This document shows, in pieces, positions 30,748-39,423 of a stretch of DNA of 64,000 nucleotides (its first letter is position 1; every line of letters starts with the position of its first letter). Source of the DNA: Aurantiacibacter arachoides (lineage in GTDB: Bacteria; Pseudomonadota; Alphaproteobacteria; Sphingomonadales; Sphingomonadaceae); assembly GCF_009827335.1 (NCBI RefSeq), contig NZ_WTYH01000001.1, positions 1 to 64,000 of the forward strand. The letters are read 5' to 3'. The notes under the pieces are model-generated. The model saw only the letters and a list, made by a program, of their open reading frames with translations, searched no databases and was not told where the DNA came from. The position numbers and the translations under genes were made by a program.

Positions 30748-30954
30748 ATGGCAGGCGCTCCGCAGAAAAAGGCGTTCGCGCTGCGGCTCGATCCGGCGCT
30801 CCACCAATGTGTGGAGCGCCTTGCCGCGACCGAGCTGCGCTCGGTCAACGCCGAGATCGAGGTGCTGCTGCGCGAGGCGCTGGAGCGGCGTGGCATTCGC
30901 GTGGAGCGCACGCCGCCGCCGCGCCGGGGTCGCCCGCCGGAGGTGGAGGAGTGA
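30748..30954 (+). CDS. Arc-like ribbon-helix-helix DNA-binding protein
   Basis: 68 residues. KAFALRLDPALHQCVERLA is the N-terminal strand and first helix, and ELRSVNAEIEVLLREALERRG the second helix, of an Arc/MetJ-type repressor. A basic, proline-rich tail follows (RTPPPRRGRPPEVEE). It lies four bases after the SPFH gene. No toxin gene follows, so it is not an obvious antitoxin; autoregulation of the SPFH operon is the simplest role, by inference. Confidence 0.8.
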   Translation: MAGAPQKKAFALRLDPALHQCVERLAATELRSVNAEIEVLLREALERRGIRVERTPPPRRGRPPEVEE

Positions 30955-30989
30955 CGGTTCGTTAACCGTGTTGCGCTACGTGTGCGGGC

Positions 30990-31979
30990 ATGGTGACACA
31001 GGCCCTTCGTTCGAACCACGCGGCGCTCCGCTTCCGGCTGACGCTGGCTGTCGCCGCGCTGGCCGTGGCTGCTATTCCCGCCGCAGCGCTGTTGGCGCAA
31101 ACGGGCGCCTCACCCTATACCGTGGTGGAGACCGGGCGCGGCTACGATCGGCTGCAGGACGCGGTGAACGCCATCGGCGATGCCAGCGGCACGATCGCCA
31201 TTGCGCCCGGCCGGCATCAGCAGTGCGCGGTGCAGAGCGCCGGCGCCATTTCCTATTTCGCCACCCAGCCGGGATCGGCGATATTCGACGGGGTCACCTG
31301 CGAGGGCAAGGCCGCGCTGGTGCTGCGCGGACGCAGTGCCGAGGTGGCTGGCCTGGTGTTCGAGAACATGCGCGTGCCCGATTTCAACGGATCCGGCATC
31401 CGGCTGGAACAGGGCGACCTGACCGTGGCCGAAAGCTGGTTCCGCGACAGCCAGCAGGGCATCCTCACCGCGCAGGACGAAAGCGCGACGATGGTGATCG
31501 ACCGGTCCACCTTTACCCGGCTCGGCACCTGCGAGGGGCCGGGCGGCTGCGCCCATTCGATCTACACCGGCGATCTCGCCGCGCTGCGCGTCACCCGCAG
31601 CCGCTTCGAACAGGGACGCGGCGGGCATTACGTCAAATCGCGCGCGGCGCGGGTGGACATCGCCGCCAGCAGCTTTGACGATGCCGCCGGGCGCGCCACC
31701 AATTACATGATCGACCTGCCGGGCGGGGCCGAGGGGCAGATCAGCAACAACTGGTTCGTGCAAGGGCAGGACAAGGAGAACTATTCCGCCTTCATCGCGG
31801 TCGCCGCGGAAGGACGCAGCCATCCCAGCACCGGCCTGCAGGTCGTGGGCAACGACGCGCGCTTCGCCGCCGGGGTCGATCGCAGTTCGATCTTCGTCGC
31901 CGACTGGTCGGGAGAAGTTGCTGGCGTGGGGGAGAACACGCTTGCCCCCCGGCTATCCCGTTACGAGCGGATCCGCTGA
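30990..31979 (+). CDS. Exported right-handed beta-helix protein of unknown function
   Basis: 329 residues. A signal peptide (hydrophobic stretch LTLAVAALAVAAIPAAALLAQ, cleavage near residue 37) is followed by imperfect parallel beta-helix repeats, seen in runs such as LTVAESWFRDSQQGIL, MVIDRSTFTRLGTC and LRVTRSRFEQGRGGHYV. The fold resembles pectate-lyase-like and other carbohydrate-active proteins, but I see no clear catalytic set, so it may bind or act on surface sugars. 35 bases separate it from the RHH gene on the same strand. No gene name can be given. Confidence 0.7.
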   Translation: MVTQALRSNHAALRFRLTLAVAALAVAAIPAAALLAQTGASPYTVVETGRGYDRLQDAVNAIGDASGTIAIAPGRHQQCAVQSAGAISYFATQPGSAIFDGVTCEGKAALVLRGRSAEVAGLVFENMRVPDFNGSGIRLEQGDLTVAESWFRDSQQGILTAQDESATMVIDRSTFTRLGTCEGPGGCAHSIYTGDLAALRVTRSRFEQGRGGHYVKSRAARVDIAASSFDDAAGRATNYMIDLPGGAEGQISNNWFVQGQDKENYSAFIAVAAEGRSHPSTGLQVVGNDARFAAGVDRSSIFVADWSGEVAGVGENTLAPRLSRYERIR

Positions 31980-32042
31980 CGCCAGCGACTTGACCCGGAA
32001 CGCCAGCAAAGGCTGGCCGTTGGCAGGTCAGGAGACTTTGCC

Positions 32043-32306
32043 ATGGCAGGCGGATGGTCGCGCGATGGCGCGGTGCAGGATCAGATCGACGATAGCGTGA
32101 ACGACGCGGTGGCCGCGGCGCGCGCGCGGATTCCGCGTGGCGAGAGCGCGCAATGGTGCGATATTTGCGGGGAAGACATTCCCGAAAAGCGCCGCGTGGC
32201 CGTGCCGGGCGTGCGCACCTGCGTGGAATGCCAGTCGGGCCGCGATGCGGCAGTGCGTCACTCCTCGATCAATCGGCGCGGCTCCAAGGACAGCCAGCTG
32301 CGCTGA
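32043..32306 (+). CDS. DksA/TraR family C4 zinc-finger protein
   Basis: 87 residues. The zinc finger is formed by WCDICGEDIPEKRR and VRTCVECQSGRD (four cysteines in two C-x2-C pairs), as in TraR and short DksA relatives; the N-terminal helix (VQDQIDDSVNDAVAAARARI) is much shorter than in DksA, so the coiled coil that reaches into RNA polymerase is reduced. The family modulates RNA polymerase, often with ppGpp. AGGAG precedes the ATG. Its stop shares one base with the psd start (TGATG), so the two genes are coupled. Confidence 0.88.
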   Translation: MAGGWSRDGAVQDQIDDSVNDAVAAARARIPRGESAQWCDICGEDIPEKRRVAVPGVRTCVECQSGRDAAVRHSSINRRGSKDSQLR

Positions 32307-33148
32307 TGAGCAAGACCTTCATCCGCCTTCAGCACCTTGCGCCGCATCACGCCGTCTCGCGCCTCGCCGGAAAATTCGCGGGCAGCGAGACGCCGTGGAT
32401 CAGGGATCGCCTGATACACCGGTTCATCGCGGCCTACGATGTTGACATGAGCGAAGCCGCGCGCCCCGTGGCGGCCTATGCCAGCTTCAACGACTTCTTC
32501 ACCCGTGAGCTGAAACCCGGCGCCCGGCCGCTGGCCGATGCCGGTGCCCATGTGCTCAGCCCGGCAGATGGCGCGATCAGCCAGATCGGCGCGATAAGCG
32601 ACGGCCGCATCTTCCAAGCCAAGGGCCGCGAGTTCACCGCGACGCAGCTTCTTGGCGGCGATGCCGAGATCGCCGCGCGGTTCGAGGGCGGCAGCTTTGC
32701 CACCATCTATCTCAGCCCGAAGGACTATCACCGCGTCCACATGCCCGCCGGGGGCGAGCTGCTCGGCACCGTCTATGTGCCGGGCGACCTCTTCAGCGTG
32801 AACCAGGTCACGGCGGAAAACGTCGACGACCTGTTCGCTCGCAACGAACGGCTCGCCTGCGTTTTCGACGGGCCGCACGGCCTGTTCGCCAGCGTGATGG
32901 TCGGCGCGATGATCGTGGCGGGTGTCGAGACCGTCTGGGGCGGGCGCGAGCAGGCCCACGCGCGCACCCTGCGCCACCGCTCCTACGCCGATGGCGAACA
33001 TACGTTTGCCGCGGGGGACGAGATGGGCCGGTTCTTCCTCGGTTCGACCGTAGTGCTGCTGTTCGAGCCGGGCCGGGTCGAATGGGACGAGAGCCTTGGC
33101 GCGGGCGATGCCGTACGCATGGGGCAGGCGCTGGGGCGCTGGCTTTAG
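32306..33148 (+). CDS. psd: Phosphatidylserine decarboxylase proenzyme
   Basis: Makes phosphatidylethanolamine from phosphatidylserine in the inner membrane. The self-cleavage site LGST, whose Ser becomes the pyruvoyl group, is in GRFFLGSTVVLLFEPG (about residue 243). Further family parts are FNDFFTRELKPGARP, VLSPADGAISQIG, DYHRVHMPAGGEL and VNQVTAENV. 280 residues, in the range of the E. coli-type enzyme. ATG at 32306 shares its first base with the stop of the zinc-finger gene; longer frames from 32153 lie in that gene and are not real. Confidence 0.95.
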   Translation: MSKTFIRLQHLAPHHAVSRLAGKFAGSETPWIRDRLIHRFIAAYDVDMSEAARPVAAYASFNDFFTRELKPGARPLADAGAHVLSPADGAISQIGAISDGRIFQAKGREFTATQLLGGDAEIAARFEGGSFATIYLSPKDYHRVHMPAGGELLGTVYVPGDLFSVNQVTAENVDDLFARNERLACVFDGPHGLFASVMVGAMIVAGVETVWGGREQAHARTLRHRSYADGEHTFAAGDEMGRFFLGSTVVLLFEPGRVEWDESLGAGDAVRMGQALGRWL

Positions 33149-33163
33149 GTCGGCAACGAGCGG

Positions 33164-34201
33164 CTAGGTGAGCAAATGCCCGGCGCGGTCGCGCTTGGTT
33201 TCCAGGTAGCGATGGTTGTGCGGGTTGGCGGGCAACTGGTGCGGCACGCGCTCCGCCACCGTCACGCCTGCCGCCTCCAGCGCGGCGACCTTGGCCGGAT
33301 TGTTCGTCATCAGCCGGATCGTATCCACGCCGAGCAGGTCGAGCATCCGGGCCGCCAGCGGGAAGTCGCGCGCCTCGGCCGGCAGGCCCAGACTGCGGTT
33401 GGCCTCCAGCGTATCCAGCCCCTCGTCCTGCAGGCGGTAGGCGCGCAGCTTGTTGATGAGGCCGATGCCGCGCCCTTCTTGCCTCAGATAGAGCAGCAGC
33501 CCCCAACCGCCCGCAGCAGCCTCCACCGCCATCGCCGCCAGCGCGGCATCGAGTTGCGGGCCGCAGTCGCATTTCAGGCTGGAGAAGACATCGCCGGTCA
33601 GGCACTCGGAGTGCAGGCGGACCAGCGGCGCGCGGTCCGATGTCTGCTCGCCCAGCACCAGCGCGACATGCTCGCGCATGTCGTCGATGGCGCGAAAGGC
33701 GATGATGCGCGCGTCCTCCCCCACGATGACGGGCAGGGTGGCGCGCGTGGCGATGTGCAGGTTGGCGGGATCGCTCCAGGCGGCAAGATCGGCCACGGCG
33801 AATGCCACCGGCTCGCCCTCCGGCGCGGGCGCGACGAGGAACGCGGGCAGCACCCCTGCCACGCGCGCGAGTTCGAGGGCGGCGGCGGCCTCGGCGGGCC
33901 AGGCGCAGTCCTCGGCGCGGAACGGCCCCTTCAGCGGAGCGTCGAGGTCGCGCGCCGGGTCCGCAACCGCCAGCGCCTGGGCAACGCGCAGTGGCTCGGC
34001 CGCGCGGATCAGCACGGGCGAATGACCGTCGGCTGCGGCGCGCTGATTAGTGAGCCGCAAGGTCTCGGCGCGGGCGGCCGAGATAAGCAAGTGGGCGGCG
34101 CGGGCTTCGGGCAGTGGAGCAGTCTCGATGGGCAGCAGCACCGGGGCATCGCCGACGCGGATCGGCCAGCCGTGCCGCAGTGCATCGATCGCTTGGGCCA
34201 C
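33164..34201 (-). CDS. ribA: GTP cyclohydrolase II with an extra N-terminal domain
   Basis: First enzyme of riboflavin synthesis. The C-terminal half has the zinc-binding SECLTGDVFSSLKCDCGPQ (three Cys), the catalytic YLRQEGRGIGLINKLRAY and LTNNPAKVAALEAAGV-like segments (MTNNPAKVAAL). About 150 residues precede this domain, with no recognisable motif of DHBP synthase, so it is not a normal RibBA fusion. No ATG is available; GTG at 34201 (VAQAIDALRHGWP) is the most likely start, 30 bases after the xth stop, giving about 345 residues. The N-terminal part is of unknown role. Confidence 0.85.
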   Translation of the reverse strand: MAQAIDALRHGWPIRVGDAPVLLPIETAPLPEARAAHLLISAARAETLRLTNQRAAADGHSPVLIRAAEPLRVAQALAVADPARDLDAPLKGPFRAEDCAWPAEAAAALELARVAGVLPAFLVAPAPEGEPVAFAVADLAAWSDPANLHIATRATLPVIVGEDARIIAFRAIDDMREHVALVLGEQTSDRAPLVRLHSECLTGDVFSSLKCDCGPQLDAALAAMAVEAAAGGWGLLLYLRQEGRGIGLINKLRAYRLQDEGLDTLEANRSLGLPAEARDFPLAARMLDLLGVDTIRLMTNNPAKVAALEAAGVTVAERVPHQLPANPHNHRYLETKRDRAGHLLT

Positions 34202-34230
34202 GCGGCGAGTGGGCGAAGGGCGCGCGCCGC

Positions 34231-35019
34231 TCAGAGATCGAACTCGGTCACCAGCGGCACGTGGTCGCTGGGCTTGTCCCAGGTACGTGTATGCTCGGCG
34301 ATGGTGTGCGCCCGGCTCTGCGCGGCGAGATCGGGCGAGGCCCACATGTGGTCGAGCCGCCGGCCGCGGTCCTTGCCCTGCCAGTAGGTGCGGTAGGACC
34401 ACCAGGAGTAGTTGCGTTCCGGTGCGGGGATGTGCTTGCGGCCCAGGTCCACCCAATCGTGCGCGCCCTGCAACCGCGCCAGCGTTTCCACCTCGATCGG
34501 CGTGTGGCTGACCACCTTGATGAGCGCCTTGTGATCGTAGACGTCGCAATCGAGCGGGGCGACGTTGAAGTCGCCGACCAGCAGGCTGGGCCGGTCGACC
34601 CGTTCCGCCCAGCGTGTCATCCGTTCGAGAAAATCGAGCTTCTGGCCGAACTTGGGGTTCCTGGTGCGGTCAGGCTCGTCGCCGCCGGCGGGGATATAGA
34701 CGTTCTCGATCACCAGGCCATCGTGATCGGGCAGTTCCACGCCCACGTGCCGCGCCTCGCCGTTGTCCTGCCAGTCATGCCGGGCGATTTCGCGAAACGG
34801 CAGGCGGCTGACCGTGGCGACGCCGTGATAGCCCTTCTGCCCGTGAACTGCCTGATGCACGTAGCCCAGGTCCGCAAATTCCTGGGCGGGAAACTGGTGT
34901 TCCTGGCACTTGATCTCCTGCAGGCACAGCACGTCGGGCGCTTGCTCGGAGAGGAAGCGTTCGACAAGCGGCATGCGCAGGCGAACCGAATTGATGTTCC
35001 AGGTGGCGACGGAGACCAT
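34231..35019 (-). CDS. xth: Exodeoxyribonuclease III
   Basis: AP endonuclease and 3'-5' exonuclease of base excision repair, EEP fold. Visible motifs are VATWNINSVRLR, VLCLQEIKCQ (metal-binding Glu), GYHGVATVSRLPF, LLVGDFNVAPLDCD (catalytic Asp and Asn), RRLDHMWAS and SDHVPLVTEFDL (catalytic His). I chose ATG 35019 rather than the GTG nine bases upstream. About 262 residues, normal. It reads toward ribA on the same strand, 30 bases apart; a terminator-like hairpin 80 bases upstream separates it from the region before lolA. Confidence 0.95.
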   Translation of the reverse strand: MVSVATWNINSVRLRMPLVERFLSEQAPDVLCLQEIKCQEHQFPAQEFADLGYVHQAVHGQKGYHGVATVSRLPFREIARHDWQDNGEARHVGVELPDHDGLVIENVYIPAGGDEPDRTRNPKFGQKLDFLERMTRWAERVDRPSLLVGDFNVAPLDCDVYDHKALIKVVSHTPIEVETLARLQGAHDWVDLGRKHIPAPERNYSWWSYRTYWQGKDRGRRLDHMWASPDLAAQSRAHTIAEHTRTWDKPSDHVPLVTEFDL

Positions 35020-35094
35020 GGCGGTCACCTAGGCCGGGACATTGGAAAAACAAACCCCGGACGCAAAAACGCCCCGGATGAAAGGGATCGCTAA

Positions 35095-35275
35095 ACGAAA
35101 AACCCCCGTCGCGGGGGCATTGCGACGGGGGTTCGTTCTTGAGCGTTCGTCACGCTTCAACAGGCGGCGGCTATGCGAAGCTGGGCAACAGGGGGGAAAC
35201 CCGCTTCACCGCTCGTCCTGAGGCTTGATAACTAGGGTTTCGCGCCTGTCGCGCCAATGAATAAAAGTGGCACCT
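35095..35275 (-). ncRNA. Candidate small RNA between lolA and xth
   Basis: This 340-base stretch (35020-35359) has no gene on either strand. On the minus strand it holds three successive hairpins: 35212-35167 (GCGG, GAAGC and GGG pairing with GGG-complement, GCTTC and CCGC, around a loop containing CCCCCC), 35156-35142 (AGCGT/ACGCT) and the perfect 12-base terminator at 35133-35101 whose loop ends in CCCCC. C-rich loops of this kind are seen in alphaproteobacterial small RNAs that pair with ribosome binding sites. No clear promoter was found, so the 5' end is a guess. Confidence 0.45.
35101..35133 (-). terminator. Rho-independent terminator of the candidate small RNA
   Basis: A perfect 12-base stem (35101-35112 with 35122-35133) and a nine-base loop. 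On the minus strand it is followed at once by a run of T (GTTTTTCG), on the plus strand by weaker TTCGTTCTT, so the minus orientation is favoured. It lies about 230 bases downstream of the lolA stop. Confidence 0.8.
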
Positions 35276-35359
35276 TGTCGCAAATCTACAACCAGTCGGC
35301 GCCGATATGATGGTCTGCAGCGTCAAGCCGAAAACCGCCTTTCAACCGAGGACGAATTA

Positions 35360-36061
35360 TCAGCGCGGTCGGCGCGTGGTGCGGCGCGGATCGCGGTAGG
35401 TAAAGGTGCTGTCGGGCACCGATACGCCATACCGATGATTGCGCAGGCGCACCGTCGTGCGATTGTTCTGCGCGTCCAGCGAAACCCAGCTGGCCAGGCG
35501 CAGGCCGCCCGGCGCGCTGCTGTCGGGCGAGAAGATGAAGTTGAACACGCCGTATTCCGGGTGCGAGGGATCGCGCACCATCACGCTGATGACGCCGTTG
35601 CCCGGGCTCGACTGGACTTCGCCAAAGCGGCGCATGTCGCGGTTGGGGTCGAGCAGAGCACCCAGTGGCGATTCGCCGATCGGATACCGTTCGACCTGGT
35701 TGACCTCGTAATCGACAAAGGTCAGCGCGCGCCCGTCGGATACCACGAGCATCTGCGCATCGCCCGAATATTCGAAACGGATGCGGCCCGGATTGCGCAG
35801 GGTCAGCGTGCCCGAGTAGCTCCGGCCCGAACGATCGGTCTGGGTGAAGTCCGCGCGAAGCGTGGTGATGGCGCGCAAGGCACCAACGGCACGATCGAGC
35901 TGGCTCGACTGGGACTGCGCGACGGCAGGCGCCGACGAAACCGCCAGCGAGGCAGGCGCGGCAAGGGTGGCGACGCCGGCAAAAAGCGCGGCGGCGGGGC
36001 GAATACGGCCCAGTCTTGCGAAAAGATTGGGTCTGGCGAAGATATGGGACAAGGTGTTCAT
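35360..36061 (-). CDS. lolA: Outer-membrane lipoprotein carrier protein LolA family
   Basis: Periplasmic shuttle that moves lipoproteins from LolCDE to the outer membrane. A long signal peptide region (to about residue 49, ending SSAPAVAQ) is followed by the LolA fold: TLRADFTQTDRSGRSYSGTLTLRNPGRIRFEY and MLVVSDGRALTFVDYEVNQVERYPI are typical. 233 residues; the basic C-terminal end (RDPRRTTRRPR) is unusual but of no clear meaning. The gene stands alone on the minus strand, with rpmG 112 bases upstream. Confidence 0.9.
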   Translation of the reverse strand: MNTLSHIFARPNLFARLGRIRPAAALFAGVATLAAPASLAVSSAPAVAQSQSSQLDRAVGALRAITTLRADFTQTDRSGRSYSGTLTLRNPGRIRFEYSGDAQMLVVSDGRALTFVDYEVNQVERYPIGESPLGALLDPNRDMRRFGEVQSSPGNGVISVMVRDPSHPEYGVFNFIFSPDSSAPGGLRLASWVSLDAQNNRTTVRLRNHRYGVSVPDSTFTYRDPRRTTRRPR

Positions 36062-36173
36062 GCTCCGGTTTCTGGCGTTGGAGCGTTGAACCGCCTCTGA
36101 ACCCCTGCGGTTCCCGGCGTTCAGGATCGCTGGGTCAGGGTCGCGTGGTCAGGATCAGTGCAGCGGGGCGCGC

Positions 36174-36341
36174 TTACTTGATCTTGCCTTCCTTGTATTC
36201 GACGTGCTTCTTGGCGACCGGGTCGTACTTGCGGAAGGTGAACTTCTCGGTGTGGTTGCGCGGGTTCTTCTTGGTCACGTAGAAGTGGCCGGTGTCCGCG
36301 GTGGAGTTCAGGCGGATCTTGATGGTTGCGGGCTTCGCCAT
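36174..36341 (-). CDS. rpmG: 50S ribosomal protein L33
   Basis: 55 residues, beginning [20 protein letters not shown], with [30 protein letters not shown] at the end. This is the zinc-independent form, lacking the four cysteines of the other L33 type. The protein sits in the large ribosomal subunit near the E site. The leader just upstream holds a terminator-like hairpin, described separately. The gene is easy to miss because of its size. Confidence 0.95.
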   Translation of the reverse strand: MAKPATIKIRLNSTADTGHFYVTKKNPRNHTEKFTFRKYDPVAKKHVEYKEGKIK

Positions 36342-36379
36342 GGTCTTGCCTTCAAAGGTTCACGAGGGCGAAACGCCCG

Positions 36380-36410
36380 AAAAAACTAGGGGCGACGCAC
36401 GGCGCCGCCC
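36380..36410 (-). terminator. Terminator after arfB, or attenuator in the rpmG leader
   Basis: On the minus strand an eight-base stem with one G-T pair (36410-36403 with 36397-36390) and a five-base loop is followed, after four bases, by six T (36385-36380). It ends only 38 bases before the rpmG start, so either rpmG has a very tight promoter after it or the hairpin lies within the rpmG leader. Confidence 0.55.
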
Positions 36411-36481
36411 TTCACGAGCGCGCCTCTGCGCGAGAATCGGGGAAAAGTCAAGGCAGGCACGCGGCCGATCGCCAACTGCGC

Positions 36482-36886
36482 TCAAAGGTCGACCTTGCCC
36501 CGCATCGATTTCTTTTCGGCATGGGCCTTCTTGCCGGCGAGGCGTTTCATCTTTCCCACCCGATTGACCCGCGTCTTCACCCGTTTCTTCGGTTCGCGGC
36601 AGGCATCTTCGAGCATGGCCGCCAGCCGCTCGCGCGCGTCGCGCCGGTTGGCGTCCTGCGTGCGATGGTTGCGCGCGTCGATCACGATCTCGCCCGCCTG
36701 GTTGAGCCGGCTTCCGGCGAGTGCGGTCAGCCGGTGGAATATGGCGGGCGGCAGGGCGAGGGCGTAGATGTTGACGCGCAGCTGCACCGCGGTCGCCACC
36801 TTGTTGACGTTCTGCCCGCCGGGGCCGGAAGCGGTGACGAAGCTTTCCTCGGCGATGGCGTTCGCCCGCTCGAGGATGCGGCCCAC
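36482..36886 (-). CDS. arfB: Alternative ribosome-rescue factor / peptidyl-tRNA hydrolase ArfB
   Basis: 134 residues, RF-1-like catalytic domain with the GGQ motif in ASGPGGQNVNKVATAVQL and a basic tail (KKRVKTRVNRVGKMKRLAGKKAHAEKKSMRGK) that enters the empty mRNA channel. It frees ribosomes stalled without a stop codon. The GTG start shares one base with the TAG stop of the pseudouridine synthase gene, so translation is coupled. It is the last gene of a three-gene unit with pabBC. Confidence 0.94.
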   Translation of the reverse strand: MGRILERANAIAEESFVTASGPGGQNVNKVATAVQLRVNIYALALPPAIFHRLTALAGSRLNQAGEIVIDARNHRTQDANRRDARERLAAMLEDACREPKKRVKTRVNRVGKMKRLAGKKAHAEKKSMRGKVDL

Positions 36887-37587
36887 TACGCGGCCCCCGG
36901 CAGCGGGTCAGCGGGCACCGGAGCGTCGGGCAGCCGGGCTCCCAGCGCCAGGAAATCCGCCGGGAGCGGCGCTTGCGCCTCCACCGGCGGCTTGCCTTCG
37001 CGCGGAACGGTCAGGGCGCTGGCGTGGAGCATGGTGCGGGCCACGCGCGCATCCTTGTGGCCATAGACCGGATCGCCCAGCAGGCTGCGCCCGAAGGCGT
37101 GTTCGGCATGGACGCGGATCTGGTGGGTGCGGCCGGTTTCCGGTCGGAACTCGACCAGCGTAAGCCCGCCCGGCAATTCCGCCCGCTTCGTCCAGTGGGT
37201 GATCGAAGGCTTGCCCTTTTTCGCCACGATCATGCGCCAGCCCTTGGCCTCGCTGCTGATCTTGGAAAGCGCCAGGTCGATCGTGCCCTCGTCCTCGGCC
37301 ACGGGTCCGGCGACGATCCCGAGATAGGTCTTGGCGACGAGCCTCGCCTCGAATGCCGCGTTGAAGCGCTTCAGCGACTTGGGGTTGCGCGCCAGCAACA
37401 GGCAGCCCGAGGTGTCGGTGTCGAGCCGATGGACGGCCTGCGGGGCGCGCTGGAATCCCAGTTTCAGCGCATCGAGATGATCCTCCAGGCTCGCCCCGCC
37501 CTTGCGCGGCTGCTCGATCGACAGGCCTGCCGGCTTGTCGATCACCAGCGCTTCGCCGTCTTCGTAGAGAATGGGTATCGGGATCAT
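36886..37587 (-). CDS. RluA-family RNA pseudouridine synthase
   Basis: 233 residues. ILYEDGEALVIDKPAGLSIE is the domain start, and the catalytic Asp is in VHRLDTDTSGCLLLARN (about residue 57). ETGRTHQIRVHAEHAFGRSLLGDPVYG is a further family signature. There is no N-terminal S4 domain, so it is of the RluA/RluC short type; the target uridine in rRNA or tRNA cannot be told. The start overlaps the pabBC stop by four bases, and its stop overlaps arfB by one base. Confidence 0.92.
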   Translation of the reverse strand: MIPIPILYEDGEALVIDKPAGLSIEQPRKGGASLEDHLDALKLGFQRAPQAVHRLDTDTSGCLLLARNPKSLKRFNAAFEARLVAKTYLGIVAGPVAEDEGTIDLALSKISSEAKGWRMIVAKKGKPSITHWTKRAELPGGLTLVEFRPETGRTHQIRVHAEHAFGRSLLGDPVYGHKDARVARTMLHASALTVPREGKPPVEAQAPLPADFLALGARLPDAPVPADPLPGAA

Positions 37588-39380
37588 GACAATCGGGCCT
37601 CCATCAGCCCGCGAAGCGCGTTGCCGAGGAGGAAGCCCCCGGATAGATCGTTCAGCGTCAGCTCCGCCTCGCGCGCCTCGCCGCTTTCCAGCAGCGAGCG
37701 GCGCAGGACGCCGGGCAGCAGGCCGAGCGTGGCGGGAGGGGTCAGCAGCGTGCCATCGGGGGAACGCACGAAAAGATTGGTCCAGCTGCCTTCCGTAACC
37801 AGACCGTCGGCGCGGACCAGAACGGCCTCGGCGGCCCCGGCATCGCGCGCCACGTCCAGCGCGGCCTCGTAGAAGCTGCGGTCCGAGCTCTTGTGGCGCA
37901 GGCGCCAGTCGCCGGGCACGGTCGGATGCGGCAGGGCGAGACAGGCCAGCGGCTCGGCCAGCGTCTGCGGCAGGGGCGCGCTTTCCAGCGTCACCGCGCC
38001 ACTTCGCGCCAGCACCAGCCGCACCCGCGCCGCCTTCTCAAGTTCGAAGCACAGCGCGTGGATCCGGTTGCGCGTGTCGTGCCGATCGAAGGCGAAACCC
38101 AGTTCGGCAGCGCTTGCCTTCAGACGTTCGAGGTGCAGTTCGAGAAGCGGCATCCCTTCGTCGGGATCGAAGCGCATCGTCTCGATCAGGTCGTGCCCGC
38201 CTGCCGCCCCGCGCACGAAAGCGCCCTTGACCAGGCATTCGCGCCATTCCTCCATGCCGTCGCTGTCGGCCACGATAGCGCCGCCGACGCCGAGCACAGC
38301 CTTGTGCCGCTGGTTTTCGCCCGGCGTCAGGCGCACGGTGCGGATGGCCACGTTGAAGGCGGCATCGCCGTTCGCGTCTACCCGCCCGATCGCGCCGCAA
38401 TAGGGGCCGCGCGCGTCGCGTTCACCTTCGTCGATCAGCTCCATCGCGCGGATCTTGGGTGCACCGGTGATGGAGCCGCAGGGAAACAGCGCGTGCAGCA
38501 TGTCGATGGCGCCGCGCCCCTCGTCCAGGTCAGCCAGCACGGTGGTCGTCATGGTGTGCAGCGTGGGGTAGGTTTCCACCGCAAAGGGATGTTCCACGCG
38601 CACGCTGCCCGCCCTGGCCACGCGGGAGAGATCGTTGCGCATCAGGTCGACGATCATCAGGTTCTCGGCCCGGTCCTTGACCGATTGGCTGAGTTCCTCC
38701 GCCATCGCCCGGTCCGCCGCCGCATCCTGCCCGCGCGGGCGAGTGCCTTTCATCGGCTTCACCTTGGCCTTGCCGTCACGCAGGGCGAAGAACAGTTCCG
38801 GGCTGAAGCTGAGCAGGTAGTGCGAGCCATCGAACACGACGCCGCCGTATCCCGCCGCCGCCGCGGGGCGGATCGCGGCGTAGATCGCCAGCGGATCGCC
38901 GCGCGCCGGCCCGGCGAGGGGAAAGGTGAGATTGGCCTGGTAGATATCGCCCGCGCGGATGGCCTCTTGCAGCCTGTCGAAGGCATCGAGATAGGCACCG
39001 GTCGAAACCTGCGGATCGAGCGGGCCGATGCTGGCGACGCCGTTGGCGCGTGCCGCCAGCCATGCGGGCATCTGCGCCGCGGGAATGACTTCGGGCGCAT
39101 CGAACAGGCCGAGCCAGACGAGCGGCCCCGTCGCTCCGCTGCGCCGCGCTGCCAGCGAGGCCAGGCGATCTTCCAGCGCGAGGCCCGCCTCGTAGGCAAG
39201 ATAGCCCGCCAGGTGCCCGCCGCCTGCCAGCCGCGCCGCGTCCGCCGCCGCCAGCACCGCCGCCACCTCGCCCGGCTCGCGCGCGACGAACACCGCGCGC
39301 GGTGCGGCAAAGAAATGCGCATCGCTGGCGCTGTCCACGCGCGCGTCGTCGAGCAGGACGAAGGGGGTCTTGCCATCCAT
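37584..39380 (-). CDS. pabBC: Fused aminodeoxychorismate synthase component I and lyase
   Basis: About 598 residues. The N-terminal two thirds are the chorismate-binding PabB domain ([53 protein letters not shown]). The C-terminal third is a class IV aminotransferase-fold PabC with the PLP Lys probably in [14 protein letters not shown] (about residue 496) and [10 protein letters not shown]. Together with a PabA they make p-aminobenzoate for folate. I chose ATG 39380 ([12 protein letters not shown]); the 107 codons upstream are shadow. First gene of the unit with the pseudouridine synthase and arfB. Confidence 0.93.
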   Translation of the reverse strand: MDGKTPFVLLDDARVDSASDAHFFAAPRAVFVAREPGEVAAVLAAADAARLAGGGHLAGYLAYEAGLALEDRLASLAARRSGATGPLVWLGLFDAPEVIPAAQMPAWLAARANGVASIGPLDPQVSTGAYLDAFDRLQEAIRAGDIYQANLTFPLAGPARGDPLAIYAAIRPAAAAGYGGVVFDGSHYLLSFSPELFFALRDGKAKVKPMKGTRPRGQDAAADRAMAEELSQSVKDRAENLMIVDLMRNDLSRVARAGSVRVEHPFAVETYPTLHTMTTTVLADLDEGRGAIDMLHALFPCGSITGAPKIRAMELIDEGERDARGPYCGAIGRVDANGDAAFNVAIRTVRLTPGENQRHKAVLGVGGAIVADSDGMEEWRECLVKGAFVRGAAGGHDLIETMRFDPDEGMPLLELHLERLKASAAELGFAFDRHDTRNRIHALCFELEKAARVRLVLARSGAVTLESAPLPQTLAEPLACLALPHPTVPGDWRLRHKSSDRSFYEAALDVARDAGAAEAVLVRADGLVTEGSWTNLFVRSPDGTLLTPPATLGLLPGVLRRSLLESGEAREAELTLNDLSGGFLLGNALRGLMEARLS

Positions 39381-39423
39381 CGGCGTGGCTCTACGGTTCA
39401 CCGCCCGATCGGGCAACAAACGA

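Noticed and set aside
31980..32042. Toxin partner for the ribbon-helix-helix protein
   Set aside because: No small toxin-like frame lies next to it; the next gene is an exported beta-helix protein.
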